64,000 nucleotides of DNA from Rummeliibacillus pycnus (GTDB lineage: Bacteria; Bacillota; Bacilli; Bacillales_A; Planococcaceae), in contig NZ_KZ614145.1 of NCBI RefSeq assembly GCF_002884495.1, positions 3,052,423 to 3,116,422 on the forward strand, given 5' to 3'. The position numbers and the translations under genes were made by a program. The notes beneath the pieces were generated by a model. It did no database searches. It saw nothing but the letters and a program-made list of their open reading frames with translations, and was not told the DNA's origin. Shown one piece after another: positions 1 to 10,083 of the stretch (its first letter is position 1; every line of letters starts with the position of its first letter).

Positions 1-1279
<1,279 letters not shown>

Positions 1280-1289
1280 TACCCGATTA

Positions 1290-1640
1290 AGGGCGCAGAT
1301 ATCTGCAACCGCGGGAGTATGTGGTAGCATAGCGGAAAGTTATTTTCGAGAGCTGCAAAAGCATATTGTACCCGGTCTATGCACTGATGAATAATTTGTA
1401 TCTTTTGTAGGATACCATTTATCCTTGATGCAATCTCTATTCTGAAAGGGTATAATGGGTTTCGTGGAAAAGTATCTGTGTAAACGGGTATGCAGGATCT
1501 CATCTAGGACAGCCGGGGATCGTGTGAGATACAGGTATAACCTGGCACATAAATCTTGGTTCGAGAAGCGAAGCCTGATGTAGCGTCTTTCGAACATCTC
1601 TCATACAATCCAAACATATGTTGAGGCATGTAACTTACTC
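1290..1640 (+). pseudogene. map: Remnant of methionine aminopeptidase gene (map), frameshifted and internally deleted
   Basis: No intact frame covers this stretch, but pieces of type I methionine aminopeptidase appear in order. Bases 1329-1391 read IAESYFRELQKHIVPGLCTDE, close to the family N-terminal region (IVAE..EL.KHI.PG.TT.EL). An in-frame stop follows, then FV. After 53 nt, where an intact gene would have about 54, bases 1445-1468 read KGYNGFRG. Next, in shifting frames, come SICVN and, near 1510-1530, QPGDRV (family HGIPGDRV). Near 1586-1608 ASFEH and SHTI resemble the C-terminal AHFEHTI. About 350 nt between the last two blocks are missing relative to a normal gene of about 250 codons. 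Bacillus has map exactly here. The rest, to about 1700, may retain traces of the KOW-domain gene that follows map in Bacillus. Decay is seen directly; an intact copy elsewhere is inferred, because map is normally essential. Confidence 0.75.
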
Positions 1641-1709
1641 TTGCAGCAAATTCCGAAAGAATTTGACGATAAGAACCTGAATTGCACATATAGAAGGGAG
1701 ACAGGGTCG

Positions 1710-1928
1710 ATGGCGAAAGACGATGTAATTGAAATCGAAGGCACAGTTGTTGAAACTTTGCCAAACGCGATGTTTAAGGTAGAATTAGAAAATGGTCATA
1801 CAGTTCTTGCACATGTATCAGGCAAAATTCGTATGCACTTTATTCGCATCTTACCTGGAGATAAGGTAACAATTGAGTTATCTCCATATGATTTAACTCG
1901 CGGTCGTATCACATACCGTTTTAAATAA
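1710..1928 (+). CDS. infA: Translation initiation factor IF-1
   Basis: A 72-residue single-domain S1/OB-fold protein that binds the A site of the 30S subunit during initiation. The start is the ATG at 1710 ([11 protein letters not shown]), with an AAGGGAG site 9 nt upstream; a longer in-frame start upstream lies in the decayed map/KOW region and is not credible. Length and the conserved blocks [25 protein letters not shown] and RGRITYRFK match the family closely. rpmJ follows after 37 nt, as in Bacillus. Confidence 0.98.
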   Translation: MAKDDVIEIEGTVVETLPNAMFKVELENGHTVLAHVSGKIRMHFIRILPGDKVTIELSPYDLTRGRITYRFK

Positions 1929-1965
1929 TCTTTTGCACTCCGGACCACTAAGGAGGTTAGGTTAG

Positions 1966-2079
<114 letters not shown>

Positions 2080-2103
2080 TTCCCAAGGAGGTGTACATCG
2101 TAC

Positions 2104-2469
2104 ATGGCACGTATTGCTGGTGTTGACATTCCACGCGAAAAACGCGTTGTAATTTCATTAACATACATTTTCGGTATCGGTAACACAACAGCTAAAAAAG
2201 TTCTTGCTGACGCTGGTGTTTCAGAAGATACTCGAGTTCGTGACTTAACTGAAGACGAACTAAACAAAATCCGTGAACAATTAGATAAATATAAAGTTGA
2301 AGGTGATCTTCGTCGTGAAACTTCACTTAACATTAAACGTCTAATGGAAATCGGTTCATTCCGCGGTATTCGTCACCGTCGTGGCTTACCAGTTCGTGGA
2401 CAAAATTCTAAAAACAATGCGCGTACGCGTAAAGGTCCTCGTAAAACTGTAGCTAACAAGAAAAAATAA
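2104..2469 (+). CDS. rpsM: 30S ribosomal protein S13
   Basis: A 121-residue primary 30S head protein that contacts 16S rRNA and the P-site tRNA through its basic tail. The start ATG at 2104 follows AAGGAGGTG. It begins [14 protein letters not shown], the family signature, has the helix-two turns-helix region [15 protein letters not shown], and ends with the lysine/arginine-rich tail [17 protein letters not shown]. Length is standard. rpsK follows after 25 nt. Confidence 0.98.
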   Translation: MARIAGVDIPREKRVVISLTYIFGIGNTTAKKVLADAGVSEDTRVRDLTEDELNKIREQLDKYKVEGDLRRETSLNIKRLMEIGSFRGIRHRRGLPVRGQNSKNNARTRKGPRKTVANKKK

Positions 2470-2476
2470 TAGGTAA

Positions 2477-2884
<408 letters not shown>

Positions 2885-2955
2885 TAGTTGCAACTCTCTT
2901 ATGTATTGAGTACACTTTTTATACACAAACAGAATTTAACAATCTTAATGATTGA

Positions 2956-2984
2956 TTGACATTCGATTTTATTGGAAATAATAC
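2956..2984 (+). promoter_or_regulatory. Sigma-A promoter upstream of rpoA
   Basis: TTGACA at 2956-2961 and TAATAC at 2979-2984 are separated by 17 bp, close to the vegetative consensus. It lies 35 nt before the rpoA start codon, inside the superoperon, so rpoA-rplQ can probably be transcribed independently of the upstream genes. Confidence 0.65.
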
Positions 2985-3018
2985 CATATATTCGATGTTT
3001 TGAAGGAGGGTAAATTGA

Positions 3019-3963
3019 ATGATCGAAATTGAAAAACCAAAGATTGAAACCGTTGAGATCAGTGATGATTTAAAATACGGCAAGTTTGTTGTAGAACCAC
3101 TTGAACGTGGGTATGGCACTACTTTGGGTAATTCACTACGTCGTATCCTTCTGTCTTCTTTACCAGGAGCTGCTGTAACTTCAATTCAAATTGACGGCGT
3201 ACTACACGAATTCTCTACTATTGAAGGCGTTGTAGAAGATGTTGCATCAATTATTTTGAATATTAAAAAGCTAGCTTTAAAAATCTATTCTGATGAAGAA
3301 AAAGTCATTGAAATTGATTTTAAAGGTGATGGGGTTGTAACTGCTGCTGATATTACACATGACAGTGACGTAGAAGTATTAAACCCAGATCTATACATTG
3401 CAACTGTTGCTAAAAATGGTCATCTTCGTATGCGTATGTATGCGCAACGTGGACGTGGATATACTCCAGCTGATCAAAACAAACGTGAGGATCTTCCTAT
3501 CGGCGTGATCCCGATCGACTCTATTTACACTCCAGTTTCACGCGTCAACTACACAGTTGAAGGTACTCGTGTTGGACAATCTTCCGATTTCGATAAACTT
3601 TCACTTGATGTGTGGACAGATGGCAGCATCGGTCCAAAAGAGGCGATTTCGCTCGGAGCTAAGATTTTAACCGAGCACTTAAATATCTTCGTTGGTTTAA
3701 CTGATGAAGCAAAAACTGCTGAAATCATGGTTGAAAAAGAAGAAGATCAAAAAGAAAAAGTTCTAGAAATGACTATTGAAGAACTTGATCTTTCTGTTCG
3801 TTCTTACAACTGCCTAAAACGTGCAGGTATCAATACAGTTCTTGAATTGGCTAACAAATCTGAGGACGATATGATGAAAGTACGTAATTTGGGACGTAAA
3901 TCATTAGAAGAAGTAAAAGCGAAGTTAGAAGAGCTTGGTTTAGGGTTACGAGAAGAAGACTAA
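3019..3963 (+). CDS. rpoA: DNA-directed RNA polymerase subunit alpha
   Basis: The 314-residue alpha subunit nucleates RNA polymerase assembly and contacts upstream promoter DNA and activators. It starts at ATG 3019 after AAGGAGGG. The N-terminal assembly domain (to about residue 230) contains [20 protein letters not shown]; an acidic linker follows (KEEDQKEK). The C-terminal helix-hairpin-helix domain (about 245-310) contains [19 protein letters not shown] and [16 protein letters not shown], the alpha-CTD determinants. Full length, no anomaly. Confidence 0.98.
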   Translation: MIEIEKPKIETVEISDDLKYGKFVVEPLERGYGTTLGNSLRRILLSSLPGAAVTSIQIDGVLHEFSTIEGVVEDVASIILNIKKLALKIYSDEEKVIEIDFKGDGVVTAADITHDSDVEVLNPDLYIATVAKNGHLRMRMYAQRGRGYTPADQNKREDLPIGVIPIDSIYTPVSRVNYTVEGTRVGQSSDFDKLSLDVWTDGSIGPKEAISLGAKILTEHLNIFVGLTDEAKTAEIMVEKEEDQKEKVLEMTIEELDLSVRSYNCLKRAGINTVLELANKSEDDMMKVRNLGRKSLEEVKAKLEELGLGLREED

Positions 3964-4014
3964 GCGACTTTATAGTATGTAAGATCAGTAATTGAACGAA
4001 GGAGGGAAACATCC

Positions 4015-4395
4015 ATGGGTTACAGAAAACTTGGACGTACAAGTTCTCAACGTAAAGCGTTGTTACGTGATTTAGCAACAGACTTAATCATTAACGAACG
4101 TATTGAAACAACAGAAACTCGTGCGAAAGAATTACGCTCAGTAGTTGAAAAAATGATTACTCTAGGTAAACGCGGTGACTTACACGCACGTCGTCAAGCT
4201 GCTGCATTTATCCGTCATGAAGTAGCAACTTCAACTGATGCTGAAGGTAACGAATCAACAGTTTTTGCTCTTCAAAAATTGTTTGATGATGTAGCACCAC
4301 GCTACGCTGACCGCCAAGGTGGTTATACTCGCATTATGAAAATGGGACCTCGCCGTGGTGACGGTGCGCCTGTAGTTGTAATTGAATTAGTTTAA
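4015..4395 (+). CDS. rplQ: 50S ribosomal protein L17
   Basis: A 126-residue large-subunit protein near the exit tunnel. It starts at ATG 4015 after AAGGAGGG with [20 protein letters not shown], the family N-terminus, and ends in [12 protein letters not shown]. It is slightly longer than the B. subtilis protein because of a small insertion around [11 protein letters not shown]. It is the last ribosomal gene before a strong terminator and an unusual RNA structure. Confidence 0.98.
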   Translation: MGYRKLGRTSSQRKALLRDLATDLIINERIETTETRAKELRSVVEKMITLGKRGDLHARRQAAAFIRHEVATSTDAEGNESTVFALQKLFDDVAPRYADRQGGYTRIMKMGPRRGDGAPVVVIELV

Positions 4396-4411
4396 TTATG
4401 ACAATGCGGGG

Positions 4412-4458
4412 GAGGGTGTACTTGTTCACAATAATTTGAACTTACACCCTCTTTTTTT
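4412..4458 (+). terminator. Rho-independent terminator after rplQ
   Basis: The arms GAGGGTGTA (4412-4420) and TACACCCTC (4443-4451) are followed by seven T. A second inner helix GTTCA/TGAAC extends the hairpin. It closes the rpsM-rplQ transcription unit. Confidence 0.88.
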
Positions 4459-4489
4459 CAAAAATGAAGATTTATACGACAAATTTAAA

Positions 4490-4626
4490 AGCTGAGCGTT
4501 ATGATGAGCGGACTTGTGCTGTCTCGTTTAGCTCTACGCACCCCATTCACGTTTAAGGTCTGAGCAACCTTAGAACGCGAGATATCGAATTATGCGCATT
4601 TCTCTGAATGGGGTGCGCGCTTTTTT
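4490..4626 (+). ncRNA. Candidate structured RNA downstream of L17 gene, ending in a terminator
   Basis: Two adjoining structures are visible. The first is a 9-bp helix AGCTGAGCG (4490-4498) with CGTTTAGCT (4525-4533), two pairs being G-U. The second is a 13-bp perfect helix CGCACCCCATTCA (4537-4549) with TGAATGGGGTGCG (4605-4617), followed by CGC and six T. Its 55-nt interior folds again: 4550-4558 pairs with 4568-4577 (one bulge), and 4579-4583 with 4598-4602, giving a three-way junction on a terminator stem. No ORF fits. A structured element downstream of L17 (L17DE) is known from Lactobacillales; whether this belongs to that class, is a riboswitch for the ECF genes, or is a free small RNA cannot be told by eye. 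Confidence 0.55.
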
Positions 4627-4654
4627 ATTTCAATTTGATAGGTATTTATAGAAT

Positions 4655-4690
4655 CGACTTTTGCCATATTGGGCAAAGTCGTATTTTTTT
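4655..4690 (+). terminator. Third hairpin terminator before ecfA1
   Basis: CGACTTTTGCC (4655-4665) pairs with GGGCAAAGTCG (4671-4681) around a 5-nt loop, allowing one irregular position, and is followed by TATTTTTTT. It is the third consecutive terminator-like hairpin between rplQ and ecfA1. Confidence 0.7.
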
Positions 4691-4785
4691 AAATAAAACT
4701 ATTTCCCGCTAGTAATCATACATAAAACAGTGTAAGTTATAGAAGAGTAGAGCTTAGGATTGTCTAGCGAGAGGAGATTAAACAC

Positions 4786-5631
4786 ATGCATGAAATCTTA
4801 TCACTGAATAATGTGACATTCACATATACACCTGACGAGCCCACAATAAAAAATGCAGTTGAAGATGTTTCCTTTAAGGTAGAAGAGGGCGAATGGATTG
4901 CAATTGTAGGTCACAACGGTTCAGGTAAATCAACTATTACTCGCCTTATTAATGGATTACTTTTTCCACAAAAGGGAACAGTACAAATTATGGGGCAACT
5001 ATTAAACGAAGAAAACTTATGGGAAATACGTTCTCAAATCGGAATGGTTTTCCAAAATCCTGATAATCAGTTTGTAGGTGCTACTGTGCAAGATGATGTA
5101 GCATTTGCCTTAGAAAATAATGGTATACCTTATGATGAAATGGTCAAGCGTGTTCATGAGGCTTTAGATCAAGTAAAAATGGGTGATTTTTTAAATCATG
5201 AGCCACAGCATCTATCAGGTGGACAGAAGCAACGTGTTGCTATAGCAGGAGCACTTGCATTGCAACCACGCTTACTTATATTAGATGAAGCAACATCCAT
5301 GCTTGATCCGCAAGGGCGTCAAGAGGTACTTTCAATAGTGAGAAACCTTCGTGAGAGAACAGGGTTAACAGTTTTATCGATTACACATGATTTAGAAGAA
5401 GCAATTATGGCTGATCGACTATTGTTTATGAATGGTGGCAAAAAGTTTGCTGAAGGGACTCCTTCTGAAATTTTTACATTAGGCGATCAATTAGTTGAAC
5501 TGGGATTGGATTTGCCGTTTGCCATGAAGCTTACAAAGCTCCTACAGGCAGAAGGTTTACAACTTCTAGGTGAACACATGACAGAAGAACAGTTGGTGAA
5601 TGATCTATGGATATCGAACTTCAAAAAGTAA
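4786..5631 (+). CDS. ecfA1: Energy-coupling factor transporter ATPase EcfA1
   Basis: A 281-residue ABC ATPase of the group II ECF vitamin/cofactor transporter. The Walker A motif GHNGSGKST lies near residues 42-50, followed by the Q-loop, the signature LSGGQKQRVAIAGALA, and Walker B LLILDEATSMLDP. It starts at ATG 4786 behind a GAGAGGAG site. Its 3' end overlaps ecfA2 by 25 nt, so the two are translationally coupled, and the proteins are expected to pair as a heterodimer at the membrane under EcfT. Substrate-specific S components are encoded elsewhere; none is in this window. Confidence 0.96.
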   Translation: MHEILSLNNVTFTYTPDEPTIKNAVEDVSFKVEEGEWIAIVGHNGSGKSTITRLINGLLFPQKGTVQIMGQLLNEENLWEIRSQIGMVFQNPDNQFVGATVQDDVAFALENNGIPYDEMVKRVHEALDQVKMGDFLNHEPQHLSGGQKQRVAIAGALALQPRLLILDEATSMLDPQGRQEVLSIVRNLRERTGLTVLSITHDLEEAIMADRLLFMNGGKKFAEGTPSEIFTLGDQLVELGLDLPFAMKLTKLLQAEGLQLLGEHMTEEQLVNDLWISNFKK

Positions 5632-6479
5632 ACTTTGCCTATGCACCAGGCACTCCTTTTGAAAAAAGAGCTTTATTTGATGTGGATTTAGCTATTCCTT
5701 CAGGTAGTTATCAAGCCATCATTGGACATACTGGTTCAGGTAAATCAACAATTTTGCAGCATTTAAACGCTTTATTAAGGCCTACGGATGGAGCAGTACG
5801 TATTGGAAATAAAACCATTACGTCAGGAAAAAAAGATAAGGATATCCATCTAGTACGCCAAAAAGTGGGCATTGTTTTTCAATTTCCTGAACATCAATTA
5901 TTTGAAGAGACTGTTTTAAAAGATATCATATTCGGCCCAATGAACTTTGGTGTGTCGGAGGAAGAATCAATTGAACGTGCTCATACATTAGTAAAATTAG
6001 TAGGATTACCTGAAACAGTACTTGAGAAATCACCTTTTGATTTATCAGGTGGACAAATGCGTCGGGTTGCGATTGCCGGTGTATTAGCAATGGAACCAGA
6101 GGTAATTGTTTTGGATGAACCAACTGCAGGACTGGATCCTAGAGGTCGTAAAGAAATAATGGAATTGTTTTATCATTTACACAAAGAACGAAATTTAACC
6201 ACTATTTTGGTAACACATAGCATGGAGGACGCAGCACGTTATGCGGATCATATTGCAATTATGCATGAAGGGCAGTGTGTTTTAACAGGTACACCTCAAG
6301 AAATTTTTAATGATGCGGAAAAATTAGCTAACTTCCGTTTGGAAGTACCTCATATTGTTCGTTTTCAAAATCAATTTGAACAGAAAATTGGTCGTAGGCT
6401 ACCAAAGCTTTGTTTAACAGAAGAAGAGCTGGCAAAATTGATTGCGAAAGTGTTACGTGAGGAGCGTGATGATCAATGA
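5607..6479 (+). CDS. ecfA2: Energy-coupling factor transporter ATPase EcfA2
   Basis: The 290-residue partner ATPase of EcfA1. It contains Walker A GHTGSGKST, Q-loop QFPEHQLFEETV, signature LSGGQMRRVAIAGVLA and Walker B VIVLDEPTAGLDP. The EcfA2-type acidic Q-loop context (FPEHQLF) distinguishes it from EcfA1. It starts inside the end of ecfA1 and its stop overlaps the ecfT start (ATGA), so the three genes form one tightly coupled unit. Confidence 0.96.
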   Translation: MDIELQKVNFAYAPGTPFEKRALFDVDLAIPSGSYQAIIGHTGSGKSTILQHLNALLRPTDGAVRIGNKTITSGKKDKDIHLVRQKVGIVFQFPEHQLFEETVLKDIIFGPMNFGVSEEESIERAHTLVKLVGLPETVLEKSPFDLSGGQMRRVAIAGVLAMEPEVIVLDEPTAGLDPRGRKEIMELFYHLHKERNLTTILVTHSMEDAARYADHIAIMHEGQCVLTGTPQEIFNDAEKLANFRLEVPHIVRFQNQFEQKIGRRLPKLCLTEEELAKLIAKVLREERDDQ

Positions 6480-7273
6480 TGGAAAAAATGATTTTCGGTC
6501 GATTCATTCCAGGTGATTCATTTATTCATAGATTAGATCCACGTTCAAAGCTTATATTCGTATTTGCGTTTATCATCGTAGTCTTTTTGGCCAATAATAC
6601 ACCGTCATACATTGCATTATTAGTGTTCACTTTACTAATCATATTGATATCACGCATTAAAGTGTACTTTTTAATAAATGGTTTAAAGCCGGTTTTACTA
6701 TTAATGGTATTTACTTTTTTATTGCAAATATTCTTTACGAAAGAAGGCCCATTATTATTTGGGTGGAAATTTATCCATATTTATGAAGAAGGGCTTAGAC
6801 AAGGAATATATATTTCCGTTCGATTTTTAGTATTGGTTTTGGTTACTTCGATTCTAACATTAACTACCTCACCAATATCTATTACTGATGGGATGGAAGT
6901 ATTGTTAAATCCCCTGAAAAGGTTCAGACTACCTGTACATGAATTGGCATTAATGATGTCTATTTCGTTACGCTTTATCCCAACATTAATGGATGAAACA
7001 GATAAAATTATGAAGGCACAAATGGCTAGAGGTTCTGATATCACTATTGGGCCAATAACAGAACGGATAAAAGCAGTTGTTCCATTATTAGTACCGTTAT
7101 TTGTAAGTGCTTTTAAAAGAGCTGAAGACCTAGCAACAGCTATGGAAGTGCGAGGATATCGTGGAGGAGAAGGCAGAACTCGTTATCGTCAATTAAAATG
7201 GCGTTTTGGAGATACGGTAGTACTTCTTTCTATTGTGGTGATGACAGTTTTATTAATATATTTGCGTAGTTAA
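6476..7273 (+). CDS. ecfT: Energy-coupling factor transporter transmembrane protein EcfT
   Basis: A 265-residue integral membrane protein coupling the EcfA1/A2 ATPases to interchangeable S components. About five hydrophobic spans are visible (for example near residues 25-60, 65-85, 105-125 and 240-262). The two Ala-Arg-Gly-type coupling motifs are present: MARGSD and VRGYRGG. The start is ATG 6476 in an ATGA overlap with ecfA2; the next codon, also ATG, would serve equally. Position before truA is conserved across Bacillales. Confidence 0.95.
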   Translation: MMEKMIFGRFIPGDSFIHRLDPRSKLIFVFAFIIVVFLANNTPSYIALLVFTLLIILISRIKVYFLINGLKPVLLLMVFTFLLQIFFTKEGPLLFGWKFIHIYEEGLRQGIYISVRFLVLVLVTSILTLTTSPISITDGMEVLLNPLKRFRLPVHELALMMSISLRFIPTLMDETDKIMKAQMARGSDITIGPITERIKAVVPLLVPLFVSAFKRAEDLATAMEVRGYRGGEGRTRYRQLKWRFGDTVVLLSIVVMTVLLIYLRS

Positions 7274-7296
7274 TAGAAATAGGAGATTGCATAACG

Positions 7297-8046
7297 ATGA
7301 AAAGAAGAATGAAAGCCACCATCGCATATGATGGTACCAATTTTTCGGGATATCAAGTACAGCCTGAACAAAGAACTGTACAAGAGGAAATTGAAAAGGT
7401 ACTGACTAAAATGCATAAAGGTGAGATCGTCCATGTGACAGCAAGTGGTCGAACGGATGCCAGGGTTCATGCAACAGGACAGGTTATCCATTTTGATACA
7501 ACTTTATCTATTCCTCTTGATCGTTATGTACGAGCATTAAACGTTCAATTGCCAAGAGATATTCGTGTAATGAAAATAGAGGAAGTAGCTGAAGGCTTTC
7601 ATGCGCGCTATAGTGTCCATGGTAAGCGGTATCGCTATATTTGGTCATGTGAAGCAATTCAGAGTCCTTTTAGACGTTTTTATGCAACACCTACCAATGG
7701 GGTGAAGCCAGATGTTGAGGCAATGGAGGAAGCAGCACAGTACATTCTAGGAACGCATGATTTTTCATGTTTTTGTGCGGCAAATACAAGTGTGAAAGAC
7801 AAAGTTCGAACAGTCTCTTCTTTAGCGTTCGAGTGGCATGGAGAAGAATTGCATATGGTGATTGAAGGTAATGGCTTTTTATATAATATGGTGCGCATTA
7901 TCGCAGGTACTCTTTGGGAAGTTGGGATTGCTAAACGTAAGCCTAACGAGTTGGCTGAAATCATAGCATCTATGGACAGAGGAAAAGCAGGGAAAACTGC
8001 GCCAGCACAAGGTTTATACCTAGAAAATGTGCACTATAATACTTGA
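7297..8046 (+). CDS. truA: tRNA pseudouridine(38-40) synthase TruA
   Basis: A 249-residue enzyme that isomerises uridines at positions 38-40 in the tRNA anticodon arm. The catalytic aspartate lies in ASGRTDARVHA (about residues 49-59). Other family blocks are IAYDGTNFSGYQVQP, KRYRYIW, HDFSCF and NGFLYNMVRIIAGTL. The start is ATG 7297 behind an AGGAG-like site, 23 nt after ecfT. It is complete, with conserved ECF-truA-rplM-rpsI synteny. Confidence 0.96.
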   Translation: MKRRMKATIAYDGTNFSGYQVQPEQRTVQEEIEKVLTKMHKGEIVHVTASGRTDARVHATGQVIHFDTTLSIPLDRYVRALNVQLPRDIRVMKIEEVAEGFHARYSVHGKRYRYIWSCEAIQSPFRRFYATPTNGVKPDVEAMEEAAQYILGTHDFSCFCAANTSVKDKVRTVSSLAFEWHGEELHMVIEGNGFLYNMVRIIAGTLWEVGIAKRKPNELAEIIASMDRGKAGKTAPAQGLYLENVHYNT

Positions 8047-8078
8047 AGCAACATTTCCAGGTGTTTTTCTCTAAATGC

Positions 8079-8107
8079 TTGACTTACATTGCTATTTGTT
8101 GTAAGAT
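8079..8107 (+). promoter_or_regulatory. Sigma-A promoter of rplM-rpsI
   Basis: TTGACT (8079-8084) and TAAGAT (8102-8107) are spaced by 17 bp. This leaves an untranslated leader of about 110 nt before rplM. Confidence 0.7.
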
Positions 8108-8111
8108 GACA

Positions 8112-8215
8112 TATGGTATTTTCATTACCCCACAAGATAAGCCCCGAATCTTAGCTTTTGAGGATAAAGAAAACAATTGGAACAGAGTAATAGAAACAAT
8201 TTGATAATTGTAGGA
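8112..8215 (+). promoter_or_regulatory. Probable L13 leader (ribosomal autoregulatory 5' UTR)
   Basis: A leader of about 100 nt separates the promoter from the rplM ribosome binding site. Firmicutes commonly carry the L13-leader RNA at this place, which lets the ribosomal protein repress its own operon. The call rests on position and length; I did not match the covariance structure. Confidence 0.4.
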
Positions 8216-8225
8216 GGATACTAAA

Positions 8226-8663
8226 ATGCGTACAACATTCATGGCTAAAGGTCACGAAGTAGAACGTAAATGGTTAGTTGTAGACGCTGAAGGCCAAACT
8301 CTTGGTCGTCTAGCTTCTGAAGTAGCTGCTATTTTACGTGGTAAACATAAAGCAATCTATACACCAAACGTTGACACAGGTGATCACGTAATCATCATCA
8401 ACGCTGAAAAAATTGAGTTAACAGGTAACAAATTAAAAGATAAAATTTACTACCGTCACACTCAATTTGCTGGTGGTTTAAAAACTCGCACAGCAGGCGA
8501 AATGAAAGAAAAATATCCAACTCAAATGTTGGAATTAGCAATCAAAGGCATGCTTCCTAAAAACTCTTTAGGTCGTCAAATGTTCAACAAACTACACGTT
8601 TATACTGGTTCTGAACACCCACATGCTGCACAAAAACCTGAAGCTTACGAGCTTCGCGGATAA
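8226..8663 (+). CDS. rplM: 50S ribosomal protein L13
   Basis: A 145-residue early-assembly protein of the large subunit, exactly the Bacillus length. It starts at ATG 8226 after GTAGGAGGA with [21 protein letters not shown] and shows the family blocks [21 protein letters not shown] and YRHTQ. It is cotranscribed with rpsI, 22 nt downstream. Confidence 0.98.
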   Translation: MRTTFMAKGHEVERKWLVVDAEGQTLGRLASEVAAILRGKHKAIYTPNVDTGDHVIIINAEKIELTGNKLKDKIYYRHTQFAGGLKTRTAGEMKEKYPTQMLELAIKGMLPKNSLGRQMFNKLHVYTGSEHPHAAQKPEAYELRG

Positions 8664-8685
8664 TAATTAGAGGAGGATACAAACC

Positions 8686-9078
8686 TTGGCACAAGTTCAA
8701 TATATCGGCACAGGTCGTCGTAAAAGCTCAACTGCCCGCGTACGTTTAGTACCAGGCGAAGGCAAAATCGTTATCAACAACCGCGACGTTGAAAACTACG
8801 TCCCATTCGCATCTTTACGCGAAGTTATTAAACAACCATTAGTAGCAACTGAAACTCTAGGCAGCTATGATGTTTACGTAAATGTAAACGGTGGTGGTTT
8901 CACAGGTCAAGCAGGCGCAATCCGCCACGGTATCGCTCGTGCGTTACTAACAGTTGACCCTGATTTCCGTCCAGCACTTAAATCAGCAGGTCTACTTACT
9001 CGTGACCCTCGTATGAAAGAACGTAAAAAATACGGTCTTAAAGGCGCTCGTCGTGCACCTCAATTCTCAAAACGTTAA
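8686..9078 (+). CDS. rpsI: 30S ribosomal protein S9
   Basis: A 130-residue 30S head protein whose C-terminal arm reaches the P site. The start is TTG at 8686, placed by the AGGAGG site 8 nt upstream and by the family N-terminus [18 protein letters not shown]. The conserved tail [17 protein letters not shown] is intact. It is the last gene of the ribosomal block. Confidence 0.97.
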   Translation: MAQVQYIGTGRRKSSTARVRLVPGEGKIVINNRDVENYVPFASLREVIKQPLVATETLGSYDVYVNVNGGGFTGQAGAIRHGIARALLTVDPDFRPALKSAGLLTRDPRMKERKKYGLKGARRAPQFSKR

Positions 9079-9092
9079 TTATTGGTGCTTCC

Positions 9093-9127
9093 AAGACTCT
9101 CAACCGATTTGGTTGGGAGTCTTTTTT
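9093..9127 (+). terminator. Terminator after rpsI
   Basis: AAGACTCTCAACC (9093-9105) pairs with GGTTGGGAGTCTT (9111-9123) around a 5-nt loop and is followed by a run of T. Confidence 0.9.
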
Positions 9128-9191
9128 ATATGCCTTTTAAGTAAGAACCATAAGGTTGAGAAATTAGGTAGGCATATGAAATTCTTCGATA

Positions 9192-9224
9192 ATAAAAAAA
9201 GTGACCGCTTTTATACGGTCACTT
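9192..9224 (-). terminator. Terminator of the PAP2 phosphatase gene
   Basis: Read on the minus strand, AAGTGACCG and CGGTCACTT flank an 8-nt loop and precede a run of seven T. It lies 14 nt past the stop codon of the PAP2 gene. Confidence 0.85.
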
Positions 9225-9237
9225 AGAAATCGTTTTT

Positions 9238-9828
9238 CTATCTGTATAGCTCTTTTTGGTTCTTATCCAACTTGTTGATCCGATGGTAAATGCGGAATAG
9301 TACTTGTACTAGTGGTTCAAGTTTTTTTGAGAAATAAACCACAAGACTACTTGTTGCCAAAGAAAGTACGATACTTCCGATCACGTCATATGGATAATGA
9401 ACGCCAATATATATACGTGAAAGTCCAACCATTGTAGCCCACAGTAAAATAATATATTTACCACGGGTGTTTCGTAAAAACAATGTCCATGCAATCGCAA
9501 ATACTAATACTGCATGATCACTTACGAATGAAGAGTCTGCTGCATGCGCTACTAATTTGTGGACATGGTGTGTTACAAATGGACGGGGGTGATAATAGAA
9601 AAAGTGGATAATTACATTAATAAATAATGCAATTGCTGCAGAAAAAGCAGCATATACTGTAGTGTATCTTATTTCGATACCCTTTTGTTTATTCCCTATA
9701 AACCAAAGGTATAACAGCAGAAGGACAACCACATATGGGAGACTATTTGAAAGGAATATCATCAAATTATCCAATAATGTGGAATGTCCGGCTAGTCCAT
9801 TAATTTGTTGAAATAGCTCGTAATTCAT
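9238..9828 (-). CDS. PAP2-family membrane phosphatase (BcrC-like)
   Basis: A predicted 196-residue integral membrane phosphatase resembling BcrC/YwoA, which dephosphorylate undecaprenyl pyrophosphate during lipid II recycling. The start is the ATG at 9828 because GGAGGA lies 10 nt upstream; a GTG 18 nt earlier would place that site inside the gene. The N-terminus MNYELFQQINGLAGHS matches BcrC-type proteins. The three PAP2 phosphatase blocks are visible as HPRPF, SFVSDHA and SRIYIGVHYPYDVIGS, with five or six hydrophobic spans. The usual lysine before the RP motif is not obvious. It stands alone and could act in resistance to bacitracin-like agents; substrate is inferred. Confidence 0.85.
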   Translation of the reverse strand: MNYELFQQINGLAGHSTLLDNLMIFLSNSLPYVVVLLLLYLWFIGNKQKGIEIRYTTVYAAFSAAIALFINVIIHFFYYHPRPFVTHHVHKLVAHAADSSFVSDHAVLVFAIAWTLFLRNTRGKYIILLWATMVGLSRIYIGVHYPYDVIGSIVLSLATSSLVVYFSKKLEPLVQVLFRIYHRINKLDKNQKELYR

Positions 9829-10083
9829 TTCTTTTAATTCCTCCACAAAATAAATTCTATATTAATTGACGAATTAACTTAATTAAAGTTGTCGCTATTT
9901 CAGGATACTACAGTAAAAAAGTTTATGAATAAAAATAAAATGAAAGTATTATTAAAAATCTATTAAAAAGATAATGCGATCAAAAAATTATGTGGAGATA
10001 AACTTCTATACATGAAAATAATTGGAAAATATTATGAGATGAATGGTATGCTATTGATATATTGCTTTGAAATGAGTGATTGC

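Noticed and set aside
9932-9975. 13-codon frame (MNKNKMKVLLKIY) upstream of the LytTR regulator as a possible signal peptide gene
   Set aside because: No Shine-Dalgarno sequence, no AgrD-like cysteine and AT-rich chance composition.
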